From assembly GCA_003282445.1 (NCBI GenBank), contig QBZE01000006.1, positions 32,001-76,932 of the forward strand: DNA of 44,932 nt. Direction: 5' to 3'. The notes beneath the pieces are model-generated. The model worked only from the letters and a program-made list of their open reading frames with translations, was not told where the DNA came from and made no database searches. Both the position numbers and the translations under genes were made by a program. The DNA is from OCS155 cluster bacterium AG-333-G23 (lineage in GTDB: Bacteria > Actinomycetota > Acidimicrobiia > Actinomarinales > Actinomarinaceae). Below are positions 34,100-43,391 of this stretch, in pieces. Numbering within the stretch: the first letter of the stretch is position 1; the number at the start of each line of letters is the position of its first letter.

Positions 34100-34140
34100 A
34101 CTCTTAGATTACCATTTTTTTTTACTAAAAGTAAACTTAT

Positions 34141-36300
34141 TTAGCCAAAAGAAGGATTTTTTGTATTAGGAACTAATGAAATCCATACTTTTCCCTTAGG
34201 TACATACAATATATTGTCGTTACTATCAACAATATGAAATGGATCTAAGTTTGATCCTCTTTTCCATCTAGCATCTAGTAACTTACCTTTATGTAAAATA
34301 ATTGCCCTACCTTCACCAACAGTCTTGACAGAAGGTAACTGTAAAGGATGAGTATACGGTTCACAAAATAATGCAATAACAGTTGTCGTAGTGATTTGTC
34401 CCTGATTACCATTTTTATCTGTCCAATAATGAACATTGTCATTAGAAGAATTTTTATATGCATCATAATAAGTACGTGCATATGATGACCCATTCCAGGT
34501 CCATGTTGTTGATGTATACGATGAGAAAGCTAGCTTTAAATATGAGTTTGATTTCCAATTACTTTGTGATGGATTACCCCATGGAAATAATGGTTGAGGA
34601 TTTGAGTATTTTTTATAACCTTTGTTTATTGCATGTTGTTTTAATTTTTCTGTGTCAGCATATAAATTATGAGGAGCGTTTCTACTTGAAATTCTAAAAT
34701 ATTCAGGCCTTCTGTCAGATATTACTGGGACACCCATGTCAACTATTTCAGGTATTAATCCTCCTGTAGCACCACTAGCTACTAATACTCCACCTACAGG
34801 TCTTAATACTGTTGGGTCAGTGGGTCTAGCAGATCTAATTGGGCCATGGTATGTTGTGTCACTTTGATAAAATATATTTATAAATCTAGTCATCCCACCT
34901 TCAACCAAAACTTCAACAACAGCATCTGCTACTTGAGGGCCAGATTGAGGTCTTGCTCTAACATTGTTATCATTTTTAATACCTATAACAATCGAATTAT
35001 TTGACCCACTAGGCATTGGTAATCCATTAATAGGAGAATTGTATCCGTCAGAATAGTTTTGTGTTGGTACCTTACCTAAAGACGAATAGGTTTTTTCTTT
35101 TGTCAGTGACCAATTTTGATTTAAATAAGCATCGAGTTCTGACTGAGAATTAACTTGTGCAACATTTCCATATCTAAATACGAAAACTGGATAGAAACAA
35201 GGATCCGGTACCCAAATATTAAGATTGTTGACATATCCGTTAATACATGTGCTGTTTGGATTATAATTTTTTAAATCAACTGTGAGGGTCGAATTCGATG
35301 ATGTAACTGTTTCTGATTTGATTGATTCTTCAACACTTTCTGTTTCAATAGTTACATAAGATTCCTCACCTTTTTTTAAAGCTGCTTTACTATTTGCTCC
35401 ATATATTCCATCAACTTTTAATCCTGCTTTTTTTTGGAATTCTTTTAAAGATATCATTGTTTGGAAGCCAAATACCCCATCTATATCTCCTGTATATATA
35501 TTAAGTTCTGTTAATTTTTCTTGTAGATCTTGTGTTTCATCAGTTATTTCGAATTGACTAAGATCAACCGTTTCTTGTCCTCCTATGGCTATGTATGCTT
35601 CTTCACCACTTTCTAATGCAGATTTAGTATTTGGACCTAATACTCCATCTATTTTTAAACCTGCTCGTTTTTGAAATTCTTTAATAGCTAATTTAGTATA
35701 CGTACCATTTACACCGTCGATTTCACCTTGGTAAATAAACAATTTTTTTAATTGTGTCTGTGCTTCTTTAACATTCGTAACTCTAACTAACGGTAATGTA
35801 GTAGAAGTTACAGGAGTAAGTGTTGTCGAGGTCGTACTTGATGTTACAGGAGAAAGTGTTGTAGAGGTTGTAATTTGAATTGGTAAAGTAGTTGTTGTTT
35901 CATCCATAATGACAACCTCAACAGAATTAGTAGGATTTGAAAGATTAATATTGTTAGATGAATTAATAGCTAAAAATGAGACTACACCTGTAAAGACTAG
36001 AAACAATAGAGAATAATTTACAAGTTTTTTGCGTTCTGTATTATGAATAAAATCATATAAACGTGATATTTTAGATGTAATTTCTTCTTTAACAGCTGAA
36101 TCTGAAGTTTCTTTAATATCAATTAATATTTCTTCAGTAATAGATTCTGCAACAGGTGATAGATACTCTTGTGATATTAGTTCATCTAAACTATCAGGAA
36201 TATAGGTTATTATTCTTTTACTACCTACAATTTTTGATTTGCTTTTTTTATGAAGATGTTTTTTAGGTATAGATTTATTGTGTAATTTTTTATATCTCAC
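34141..36300 (-). CDS. Membrane-anchored protein with two peptidoglycan-binding repeats and a DUF3048 domain
   Basis: 719 residues, GTG start. A basic N-terminus (KKLHNKSIPKKHLHKKSKSK) and an acidic cytoplasmic part lead to one transmembrane helix (about 95-115). Outside follow a Thr/Ser-rich linker (about 130-175), two PG_binding_1-like repeats (AIKEFQKRAGLKIDGVLGPN and SLKEFQKKAGLKVDGIYGAN), a spacer with two cysteines (about 350-370), and a DUF3048/YerB-like domain over the last 300 residues (ARPQSGP, VEGGMTRF, GPIRSARPTDPTVLRP, SGATGGL, RNAPHNLYAD). It probably holds the DUF3048 domain close to the cell wall. The domain's activity is unknown to me. The adjacent gene is a shorter paralogue. 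Confidence 0.87.
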   Translation of the reverse strand: MRYKKLHNKSIPKKHLHKKSKSKIVGSKRIITYIPDSLDELISQEYLSPVAESITEEILIDIKETSDSAVKEEITSKISRLYDFIHNTERKKLVNYSLLFLVFTGVVSFLAINSSNNINLSNPTNSVEVVIMDETTTTLPIQITTSTTLSPVTSSTTSTTLTPVTSTTLPLVRVTNVKEAQTQLKKLFIYQGEIDGVNGTYTKLAIKEFQKRAGLKIDGVLGPNTKSALESGEEAYIAIGGQETVDLSQFEITDETQDLQEKLTELNIYTGDIDGVFGFQTMISLKEFQKKAGLKVDGIYGANSKAALKKGEESYVTIETESVEESIKSETVTSSNSTLTVDLKNYNPNSTCINGYVNNLNIWVPDPCFYPVFVFRYGNVAQVNSQSELDAYLNQNWSLTKEKTYSSLGKVPTQNYSDGYNSPINGLPMPSGSNNSIVIGIKNDNNVRARPQSGPQVADAVVEVLVEGGMTRFINIFYQSDTTYHGPIRSARPTDPTVLRPVGGVLVASGATGGLIPEIVDMGVPVISDRRPEYFRISSRNAPHNLYADTEKLKQHAINKGYKKYSNPQPLFPWGNPSQSNWKSNSYLKLAFSSYTSTTWTWNGSSYARTYYDAYKNSSNDNVHYWTDKNGNQGQITTTTVIALFCEPYTHPLQLPSVKTVGEGRAIILHKGKLLDARWKRGSNLDPFHIVDSNDNILYVPKGKVWISLVPNTKNPSFG
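35807..35872 (-). repeat. Two-copy 36-base in-frame repeat in the Thr-rich linker
   Basis: Two 30-base copies (35807-35836 and 35843-35872) differ at a few bases and start 36 bases apart, so each unit adds 12 residues of a Thr/Ser/Pro pattern (STTLSPVTSSTT-like) to the linker of the DUF3048 protein. Such in-frame units can change linker length by slippage or recombination. Confidence 0.75.
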
Positions 36301-36364
36301 TATTTTAAATATAGACTTAAATCAATAAATTGTTATTAAGTTAGGTATAAATTATTTTATAGAG

Positions 36365-37483
36365 TTAACTTTGTGACCAAGTAACTTCGCCACTAATTGG
36401 GAGAATATGAACCCATTGTGTGCTTGGAGGTACAAGTATTTGTTTCTGGTTAATATCAAACAATTCAAAAGGTTGATCAATATCAGAACGTCTCCAAGTT
36501 CCTTCAATGTACCTTCCATTATTAAAAATATATACGGGACCTACACCTACAGTGAGGACACTAGGCAATGTTGTAGCTTCATCTACATAGATCGGTCCTT
36601 GGATTACAACAATTGTTTCTGTTTTTAATATATCTTGATAACCATCTCTTGTTATAAAGTTGTGTGAAACCGCTTCATTTTTGTTACTTGAATATCCATC
36701 AATAATAAATCTGGAATATTGGTTACCATCTAATTTCCAGACAATGGTCGTAAAGTCGCTGTATTTTACAATTACTCTTGCCGAACCATCAAGCCAGTTA
36801 TCTTGATTGTTACCAAATGGATATATTGATGAAGGCGGAGGATTGAAAGTCATACCTTTTTCATCTATAACTTTTCTCACAAGTTCTGTGTCTGCATATA
36901 GATTGTGTGGAGCTGTTCTATCAGAAGTTCTGAACATAGCTGGAGCTGATTGTTCTGTTAAGACTGGTACTTCTAATTCTCTAATTTGGGGTAGTAATCC
37001 GGCTGTAGCACCAGATACAACCAATACTCCACCGTAAGGTCTGACTATAGTTGGATCTGTAGGCCTTGCTGATCTAATAGGGCCTAAGTAAGTGCTAACT
37101 TTATCATAAAAAAAAGCTAAAAATCTTGTCATGCCACCTTCAACTAATATTTCAAATATTGCATCGGATTCTTGAATGCCCGATTGTGGTCGTGCATTTA
37201 TATTATTGTCAATTTTAAATGCAATCACACGTCTAGGTCTTTTTAGCCATAATTCCGGAGGAAGCTCAATACCAGTAAATGGTGACATTTTTTCATTATC
37301 AAAGTTATAGTTTTCCACTACTGAAGTAGTAGTACTATCATCTGTAGCACTATTATTAGAAGATTGAGTTGTAGTTGTTGATTCTGAATCAGATATTGTT
37401 TCTCCTGTTGTTGCTTCTTCAACTTCAGTTGTCGAACATGCTATTAGTAGAAGAACCATTATTAACAATATAGATTTTTTCAT
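36365..37483 (-). CDS. DUF3048 (YerB-like) lipoprotein
   Basis: 372 residues. A lipoprotein signal peptide with a clear lipobox, LLLIACS, is followed by a Ser/Thr/Glu-rich low-complexity linker (about 18-60). The DUF3048 domain then shows NARPQSGIQESDAIFEIL, VEGGMTRFLAFF, GPIRSARPTDPTIVRP, SGATAGLLPQI, RTAPHNLYAD and a C-terminal TWRRSDIDQPFELFD. The same blocks occur in the gene downstream, which suggests duplication. The 64-base gap between the two shows no terminator, so they may share a transcript. No catalytic role is claimed. Confidence 0.88.
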   Translation of the reverse strand: MKKSILLIMVLLLIACSTTEVEEATTGETISDSESTTTTQSSNNSATDDSTTTSVVENYNFDNEKMSPFTGIELPPELWLKRPRRVIAFKIDNNINARPQSGIQESDAIFEILVEGGMTRFLAFFYDKVSTYLGPIRSARPTDPTIVRPYGGVLVVSGATAGLLPQIRELEVPVLTEQSAPAMFRTSDRTAPHNLYADTELVRKVIDEKGMTFNPPPSSIYPFGNNQDNWLDGSARVIVKYSDFTTIVWKLDGNQYSRFIIDGYSSNKNEAVSHNFITRDGYQDILKTETIVVIQGPIYVDEATTLPSVLTVGVGPVYIFNNGRYIEGTWRRSDIDQPFELFDINQKQILVPPSTQWVHILPISGEVTWSQS

Positions 37484-37529
37484 AAGATAATATTACCGTT
37501 TATATGTTCATTTAAATAAATTTTATTTT

Positions 37530-39179
37530 TTATATTACAGCAGATGCAGCTAATTTAATAAAGTTAATAAAAGACTTTTCAATTTGAAAATAAGTTAAGT
37601 TTTTAAAGACTTTTTTGCCTTTTTTATTAGTAACAAACCATAAAGGGTCAATAATGTTCGACATTCTAAATTTAGAATATACAATCCCATTTAAAGGGGA
37701 TTCAAAAAACATTGAATTGTGGACAAAATCTTGTCCACTTTGAATATCATGGTCTTTATTACCTGGATAACCACCCCAAGGTAAAGTTGGTATTATAAAG
37801 CCTATTGCAGACCACTCATTTATAGCTACTGTACCGTATTTTAAATTATTAATATATAGATTTTTAATTGGTTCATTAGCTTTTTTGTTGTACTTTTTGA
37901 ACAAAACTGTAGCTCCTAAATTTCCCCAAAGTGTGTTATTACAATAATCTATAGCATTTTTTGCGTAATCTAAATCATTTTCATAAGTGATTTTCTTAAA
38001 ATATATGGAAGTCCCCCATATTTCGCTTGTTTCATATTTACTATATGCTTTTATTTCTCTAGACAGATGAGGAGTTGCGCATGATTCATCGTTTAATCTT
38101 TCATAATTTTTATCTTTTTCTAACGATGTTAAAATATTTAAACTATTTGGATAATATGAAAGTCTATCATCTACTTTATTCATATAATGTTTAACATATT
38201 TCATAAGTTTATCTGTATGTTTCCATTTATCAGGTAATAAAACTATCTGTGCAGATATACAATTAAAACCGCCGTTATTTAGTTTCGCAGTTACTATTTT
38301 TCTAGCTTGAAATTTCAATTCGGCATTAGACCAATTACCTGGATGAATGATTATTGGTGTAACATTCCCAAGTTCGCTAGAAAATGATTTTTTATTTAAT
38401 TTTTTTAGTGTTTTTAATTTTTTTTCTTCGTCATTCAATTTTCTTCCATATACAATATTTTCATAAGTTTCATCAGATCCTGTTAGATGTATATGATCTA
38501 TTCCATTATGCTCTGTCATATATTTTGATTCTTCAACATTTCCTTTCGTAATAACCATGTAACCTAAGGAAATAAAATTATTAAAAACTTTTTCATAAAC
38601 TGGTAATAGATACTCGTTAACAGGATTTAACTTTATATATACAACAGACCGTTTTGCTACTAAATGGTAGATAGCATCCAGGAGTGGAATGCAAGAAACA
38701 TTTCCAGCACCTAAAATTAATGAAATAGAAGGATCGTGTTTATATCTCATTGCAAATCCTCTATATTCTTCTATTTCAGAAAATTTAATGTTTTTACTGA
38801 ATTTAATTTCTGCTGATATAAATGGAAAAAATATTTTCTCTAAAATATTGTTGGGGAATACTTTATATGTATTTAAATTATTGTTAAATAATTCTTCATT
38901 TAATGGTTTATTTAAATCCTTAAGTGTATCTATGTAATATTGAATTCCAAAAACGGTAGCAAATGGTCCACCTAACCATTCTTCCCCTTCAGCGACTGTA
39001 TTAGATACACCTTTATTTTCGGCTGATACTGTAGCCCAGTAATATGCAACATCTTTAATGTTTTGTATACTTTCTTCAAGCAAAGATATTAATTTAGAAT
39101 TATCTATTTTTGAAAATTCTTTCGAATTAACTCTTAAAGTGTTTATATTTCGATCAATTTCTAATTTTGTTAAAGTCAT
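37530..39179 (-). CDS. Aldehyde dehydrogenase superfamily protein
   Basis: 549 residues with the ALDH layout: SLILGAGNVSCIPLLDAIYH (cofactor-binding region), VYIKLNP (Lys contacting the cofactor), HLTGSDETYE, SSELGNVTP (general-base Glu269) and GGFNCISAQ (nucleophile Cys307), then TLPWGGYPG near the C-terminus. The core therefore looks active. The N-terminal 110 residues are longer and less familiar than in classical ALDHs, and the substrate cannot be predicted. It follows gcvPB by 13 bases, so it may be transcribed with the glycine cleavage genes. A 46-base gap separates it from the DUF3048 lipoprotein. Confidence 0.85.
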   Translation of the reverse strand: MTLTKLEIDRNINTLRVNSKEFSKIDNSKLISLLEESIQNIKDVAYYWATVSAENKGVSNTVAEGEEWLGGPFATVFGIQYYIDTLKDLNKPLNEELFNNNLNTYKVFPNNILEKIFFPFISAEIKFSKNIKFSEIEEYRGFAMRYKHDPSISLILGAGNVSCIPLLDAIYHLVAKRSVVYIKLNPVNEYLLPVYEKVFNNFISLGYMVITKGNVEESKYMTEHNGIDHIHLTGSDETYENIVYGRKLNDEEKKLKTLKKLNKKSFSSELGNVTPIIIHPGNWSNAELKFQARKIVTAKLNNGGFNCISAQIVLLPDKWKHTDKLMKYVKHYMNKVDDRLSYYPNSLNILTSLEKDKNYERLNDESCATPHLSREIKAYSKYETSEIWGTSIYFKKITYENDLDYAKNAIDYCNNTLWGNLGATVLFKKYNKKANEPIKNLYINNLKYGTVAINEWSAIGFIIPTLPWGGYPGNKDHDIQSGQDFVHNSMFFESPLNGIVYSKFRMSNIIDPLWFVTNKKGKKVFKNLTYFQIEKSFINFIKLAASAVI

Positions 39180-39192
39180 ATATAAACTTATC

Positions 39193-40698
39193 TTATTCAG
39201 TTATTTCAAGAAGTTCAAAATCTCCCCAATTAACTGTTAGGTGTTTTGCAGGAATTAACTCATTAGGTCTTCCTACTGGTAGGTTTTTAGGATAATTACT
39301 TAAGTTTTGGTTATTATCTTTCAAATCCTCAATAATTAATGAAATACTATGTGCTAAATCATCCAATGTATCAACTGACTGTGTTTCAGTTGGTTCAAAC
39401 ATGAGAGCTTCCTCTATTATTAAAGGAAAATAAATGGTAGGTGAATGAAAACCTTTGTCTAACATTGCTTTTCCAACATCATAAGCCTTAATTTTATGTG
39501 ATTTTTTTAATTCTTTTACTGTTGCTACAAACTCATGCATACATGGTTTGGCATATGCAAGTGGTAAAGTTTTAGAAAGTACTGATGCTAAGTATCTGGC
39601 ATTTAATACAGCGTAAGAACCTAAATTATCTAAACCTTCCTTCCCAAGAAGTTTCATATATGCAAGTGCACGTAAAGCAACTAAAAAATTTCCATGATAA
39701 CCATGCATTCTTCCTATAGAGAACTGAGGTTGATACCATTCATAAGTATCATTTACTTTTTTTACAATTGGACCTGGTAAATATTCTTTTAAATATTCTT
39801 TAACAGCTACAGGGCCTGATCCAGGACCTCCTCCACCATGAGGTGTTGCAAATGTTTTATGTAAATTTGAATGTACAATATCGAATCCCATATCTCCTGG
39901 TCTACTAACACCTACAATTGCATTGAGATTAGCTCCATCGTAATACAAAAGTCCACCAGCATCATGAATAATAGATGAAATTTCTAATATATCTTCTTCA
40001 AATAATCCCCCAGTGTTTGGATTTGTTAACATCAAACCTGCAGTTTTTTCATTAACTAATGTTTTTAATTCATTAACATCTACTAAACCGTTTATATCGG
40101 TTGCAACTTCAACAACATTGAATCCTGCCATCTTAGCCGAAGCAGGGTTTGTTCCATGCGCAGAGTCAGGTACAATAATATTTGTTTTTTCATCAAATCC
40201 ATTATTTTCTAAATATCTTTTTATTATTAAAAGACCGGTGAGTTCTCCAGAAGCTCCTGCTGGAGGTTGGAAACTAGCAAAATCCATTCCAGTAATCTCT
40301 ATAAGATATTCTTCTAATACATTTAGAATTTCTAAAGATCCCTGACTAAATTTGGAAGGTGTTGCAGGATGTGTATTTGAAAATCCTGGTAATGAAGCTA
40401 CCCAATCAGCGAATCTTGGATTGTATTTCATTGTGCAAGAACCTAATGGATAAAATCCCAAATCAACAGCAAAATTTCGGTGAGCTAATCTTGAAAAGTG
40501 CATCACTAGATCATGCTCTGATACTTCTGGTAGAGGTGCCTTTTCTGTTTTTATTGCTTCATGTTCAATGTTTTCTTCTGGTACATCTAAAGCAGGATAG
40601 TTAAAAGATCTCCTACCAGGTTTTGATAATTCTTTAATAGTTGGTTCTGGTAAACCTCCTACTAAAGGTAAAGAACTTGCGTTACCTCCACTACTCAT
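39193..40698 (-). CDS. gcvPB: Glycine dehydrogenase (decarboxylating), subunit 2
   Basis: C-terminal half of the split P-protein of the glycine cleavage system; PLP enzyme that decarboxylates glycine and passes aminomethyl to GcvH. The PLP lysine is in HSNLHKTFATPHGGGGPGSG, with PDSAHGTNPASAKMAGF and MLTNPNTGGLFE before it. The N-terminus contains LPLVGGLPEPTIKELSKPGR and YPLGSCTMKYNP. The 501 residues are normal. It overlaps gcvPA by 8 bases, and the two must act as a heterotetramer. Confidence 0.97.
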   Translation of the reverse strand: MSSGGNASSLPLVGGLPEPTIKELSKPGRRSFNYPALDVPEENIEHEAIKTEKAPLPEVSEHDLVMHFSRLAHRNFAVDLGFYPLGSCTMKYNPRFADWVASLPGFSNTHPATPSKFSQGSLEILNVLEEYLIEITGMDFASFQPPAGASGELTGLLIIKRYLENNGFDEKTNIIVPDSAHGTNPASAKMAGFNVVEVATDINGLVDVNELKTLVNEKTAGLMLTNPNTGGLFEEDILEISSIIHDAGGLLYYDGANLNAIVGVSRPGDMGFDIVHSNLHKTFATPHGGGGPGSGPVAVKEYLKEYLPGPIVKKVNDTYEWYQPQFSIGRMHGYHGNFLVALRALAYMKLLGKEGLDNLGSYAVLNARYLASVLSKTLPLAYAKPCMHEFVATVKELKKSHKIKAYDVGKAMLDKGFHSPTIYFPLIIEEALMFEPTETQSVDTLDDLAHSISLIIEDLKDNNQNLSNYPKNLPVGRPNELIPAKHLTVNWGDFELLEITE

Positions 40699-41998
40699 TT
40701 AAAACCTTCTTTATTGAATCAACATAACTATCTAATTCTTGTTTTGTTCTCTTCTCTGTAACAGCAATGAGTAAATGATTGTCATCGTATTTTATTCCTG
40801 CTAGAAAACCTTCATCAGCCATACCTTCTATAACAAGATCGGAATTTTTTGGTGTCTTTATAATGAATTCTCTAATTGATGATTTATGGTTTAATATTTC
40901 AATATCTTCTTCCTTCATTCTGTTTTTTAGATAATTTGCTTTTTGCATAGCTTGATATCCCATTGAATAAATACCTTCAGGACCTAACCAACATAAATGT
41001 ATAGCTGAACCTATAGCGTTTAACGTTTGATTAGTACAAATATTAGATGAAGCTTTTTCTCGTCTAATATCTTGTTCTCTTGCTCTTAAAGTCATTACAT
41101 AAGATTTCAAATTATTTGAATCCCTTGACTCACCTATAATTCGACCTGGGACAAGTCTTGCATATTCTTTTTTTGTTGCAAACCATCCAACTGTAGGACC
41201 ACCAAATGATAATGGGGTTCCGATTGATTGACCTTCAGCAACAACTATATCGAAACCCATATTTCCAGGTGTTTTTAATATTCCCAAAAGAGTTGGATCG
41301 ACATAACAAATTGTTACCAAACCTTTATCTTTTGCTTTTGTAACTAATTCACTTAAATCTTCCGCACTTCCTTCATAATGAGGGTAACTAACTACAAATG
41401 CAGCATCATTTTCACTAAATTCATAATCCTTTGGAAAGTGAAAATCATCCAAATCTATATACTTAATATTAAATTTTTGATTATCTATTAGTGTATTAAT
41501 CACTTCCTTGCAGTTTGGATGTAGACCACTCGATATAACTATTTCATCTCTTTTTGTTTTGTTAATAGCAACAGAAATAGCTTCAGCAATTGATGTTGCT
41601 CCATCATATAAAGAAGCATTTGCTAATTCCATTTCTGTTAAATCACAAACTAAGGATTGAAATTCAAATAGAGCTTGTAGAATTCCTTGTGAAATTTCTG
41701 CTTGATAAGGGGTGTAGGATGTCATAAATTCAGGACGCATAGTTAACGTTTTTACTGTATGTGGAAGATATACATCGTAATGACCACCACCAGCAAAACA
41801 TATTAAATTTTGAGTATTTCTTTGAGATATTGTTTCAAAATATTCTATAGCTTCTAATTCTGATATTGATTCAGGAAGATCCACACCGTTTTCTAATATA
41901 AGATCTTTTGGTAAATGACTAAATAAATCTGACAAAGAATTAATAGATAGTTCTTCATATATTTTTTTCAAATCTATATCAGAATGTGGTACAAACAT
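40691..41998 (-). CDS. gcvPA: Glycine dehydrogenase (decarboxylating), subunit 1
   Basis: N-terminal half of the split P-protein. Recognisable from MFVPHSDIDLKKIYEELSI, FAGGGHYDVYLPHTVKTL, MTSYTPYQAEISQGILQALF, ELANASLYDGATSIAEA, and VAEGQSIGTPLSFGGPTVGW. Length 435 is typical. As expected for this subunit it has no PLP lysine. It shares one base with the gcvT stop region and overlaps gcvPB. Confidence 0.97.
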   Translation of the reverse strand: MFVPHSDIDLKKIYEELSINSLSDLFSHLPKDLILENGVDLPESISELEAIEYFETISQRNTQNLICFAGGGHYDVYLPHTVKTLTMRPEFMTSYTPYQAEISQGILQALFEFQSLVCDLTEMELANASLYDGATSIAEAISVAINKTKRDEIVISSGLHPNCKEVINTLIDNQKFNIKYIDLDDFHFPKDYEFSENDAAFVVSYPHYEGSAEDLSELVTKAKDKGLVTICYVDPTLLGILKTPGNMGFDIVVAEGQSIGTPLSFGGPTVGWFATKKEYARLVPGRIIGESRDSNNLKSYVMTLRAREQDIRREKASSNICTNQTLNAIGSAIHLCWLGPEGIYSMGYQAMQKANYLKNRMKEEDIEILNHKSSIREFIIKTPKNSDLVIEGMADEGFLAGIKYDDNHLLIAVTEKRTKQELDSYVDSIKKVLNE

Positions 41999-43020
41999 TA
42001 GTTCAAAAACCTTTTATTAATTATATTTCCTTCTATAAAGTTACCACGTATATCAAACTCTATTAAATCAGATTCAGGAGAACTATCAAACAAGGCAAAA
42101 CCTATTGACTTTTCAAGTTTTGGTGAATAATTACCAGATGTAACTACTCCATTAATATTATTGCTTTTAACTTTTGTACCAGTTCTAGCAATTTTTTTTG
42201 AATCTATCACGAATTTTTTTAATGTTTTATGATTACTACTATTTAACTCATTGTGTATGATTTCTTTTCCTAAATAATCGTCTTCATTAGTTATAACCCA
42301 TTTTAAATTTGCTTCAACGGGAGAAATTTCTTCAGTTAATTCAAAACCATAAAGAGGTAATGAAGCCTCTAATCTTAAAGTGTCACGAGAACCTAATCCG
42401 CATGGTTTAATTTCTTTACGAACAATATAATTTAATATCTCATCCACTTTAGAGTTATTAAACATAATTTCAAATCCATCTTCTCCTGTGTAGCCAGTTC
42501 TTGCACATATATATTCTCCATTGTCAACAGCAGAAAAATGTTTGGGTAAATCTAATAAATCTTTTAAGTGATTTACTGTATTAGGACCTTGAACCGCAAT
42601 CAAACAAGTATCAAAAGTTTGATCTTCGAATTCAATATTATTATTTATTAAATGGTTTGATATCTTCTCTCTATTACTAGCATTACAAATCAAAATTAAT
42701 TTATCTTCAAATTTCCAAAATATAACATCATCTAACGCTTTTCCATTTTCATTTGTGAATATTGTATATAAAGCTTTTGAATTATCTAAATTAAGAATAT
42801 CTGAACATATTAATTTACTTATATTTTGTATTTGACCAATATCTAAAGCTAATCTTCCCATATGAGAAACATCAAAAAAACCACAATTATTTCTTACATA
42901 ATTATGCTCTTTTAAAGTTCCATCATAAGAAAATGGCATATCCCATCCAGCAAATTCAATTAGTTTTGATTTTTGCTCTACATGATATTTGTAAAGTTGG
43001 GTTGTTAGTAGTTTACTCAT
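41998..43020 (-). CDS. gcvT: Aminomethyltransferase, glycine cleavage T protein
   Basis: Transfers the methylene carbon from aminomethyl-GcvH to tetrahydrofolate, releasing ammonia. Motifs: EFAGWDMPFSYDGTLKEHN, CGFFDVSHMGRL, CARTGYTGEDGFEIMF, LGSRDTLRLEASLPLYG and a C-terminal beta-barrel (TSGNYSPKLEKSIGFALF). The 340 residues are slightly shorter than about 365. It shares one base with the gcvH stop, giving a coupled H-T-PA-PB series. The gcvL (lipoamide dehydrogenase) gene is not in the window. Confidence 0.97.
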   Translation of the reverse strand: MSKLLTTQLYKYHVEQKSKLIEFAGWDMPFSYDGTLKEHNYVRNNCGFFDVSHMGRLALDIGQIQNISKLICSDILNLDNSKALYTIFTNENGKALDDVIFWKFEDKLILICNASNREKISNHLINNNIEFEDQTFDTCLIAVQGPNTVNHLKDLLDLPKHFSAVDNGEYICARTGYTGEDGFEIMFNNSKVDEILNYIVRKEIKPCGLGSRDTLRLEASLPLYGFELTEEISPVEANLKWVITNEDDYLGKEIIHNELNSSNHKTLKKFVIDSKKIARTGTKVKSNNINGVVTSGNYSPKLEKSIGFALFDSSPESDLIEFDIRGNFIEGNIINKRFLN

Positions 43021-43382
43021 TAAGAAATAAATGACTCGTATTCTTGGTAGCTCATTCCAATGTCATCTAAATCTTTTATACTGCCTTTAACAATCCATCC
43101 TTCACCGCATGGATCTCCATTGATTAATTCAGGTTCAGAATCTAATTTATTATTAACTTCCGTTATTGTTATGTCCATAGGTGCATAAACTTCAGCAACT
43201 GTTTTAGTAGCTTCTATTTCTACCATTCCTTCACCTTTTGAAAATGATTCATCAACAGTTGGTAGTGTAACAAAAACAATATCACCAAGTTCACTTTGGG
43301 CAAAATCAGAAATGCCTACAGTAATTTCATTATCGTTAACGGAATACCATTCATGAGTTTCTAAATATTTTTTTTCTGTCAT
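43020..43382 (-). CDS. gcvH: Glycine cleavage system H protein
   Basis: Lipoyl carrier that shuttles aminomethyl between the P, T and L proteins. Starts MTEKKYLETHEWYSV; SDFAQSELGDIVFVTLP and the lipoylation site VEIEATKTVAEVYAPMD (Lys in ATK) follow, then NGDPCGEGWIVK. Length 120 is usual. It lies 9 bases after the SDR gene, so no glycine riboswitch can lie directly in front of it. Confidence 0.97.
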   Translation of the reverse strand: MTEKKYLETHEWYSVNDNEITVGISDFAQSELGDIVFVTLPTVDESFSKGEGMVEIEATKTVAEVYAPMDITITEVNNKLDSEPELINGDPCGEGWIVKGSIKDLDDIGMSYQEYESFIS

Positions 43383-43391
43383 ATCTATCTC

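Noticed and set aside
34275-34697. Two frames (72 and 79 codons) overlapping the end of the large DUF3048 gene on both strands.
   Set aside because: His/Met-rich, low-complexity translations in the shadow of a conserved domain; no sign of independent coding.
43383-43391. Glycine riboswitch ahead of the gcv genes.
   Set aside because: Only 9 bases separate the SDR gene from gcvH, and just 25 bases lie upstream of the SDR gene, too short for a glycine aptamer.
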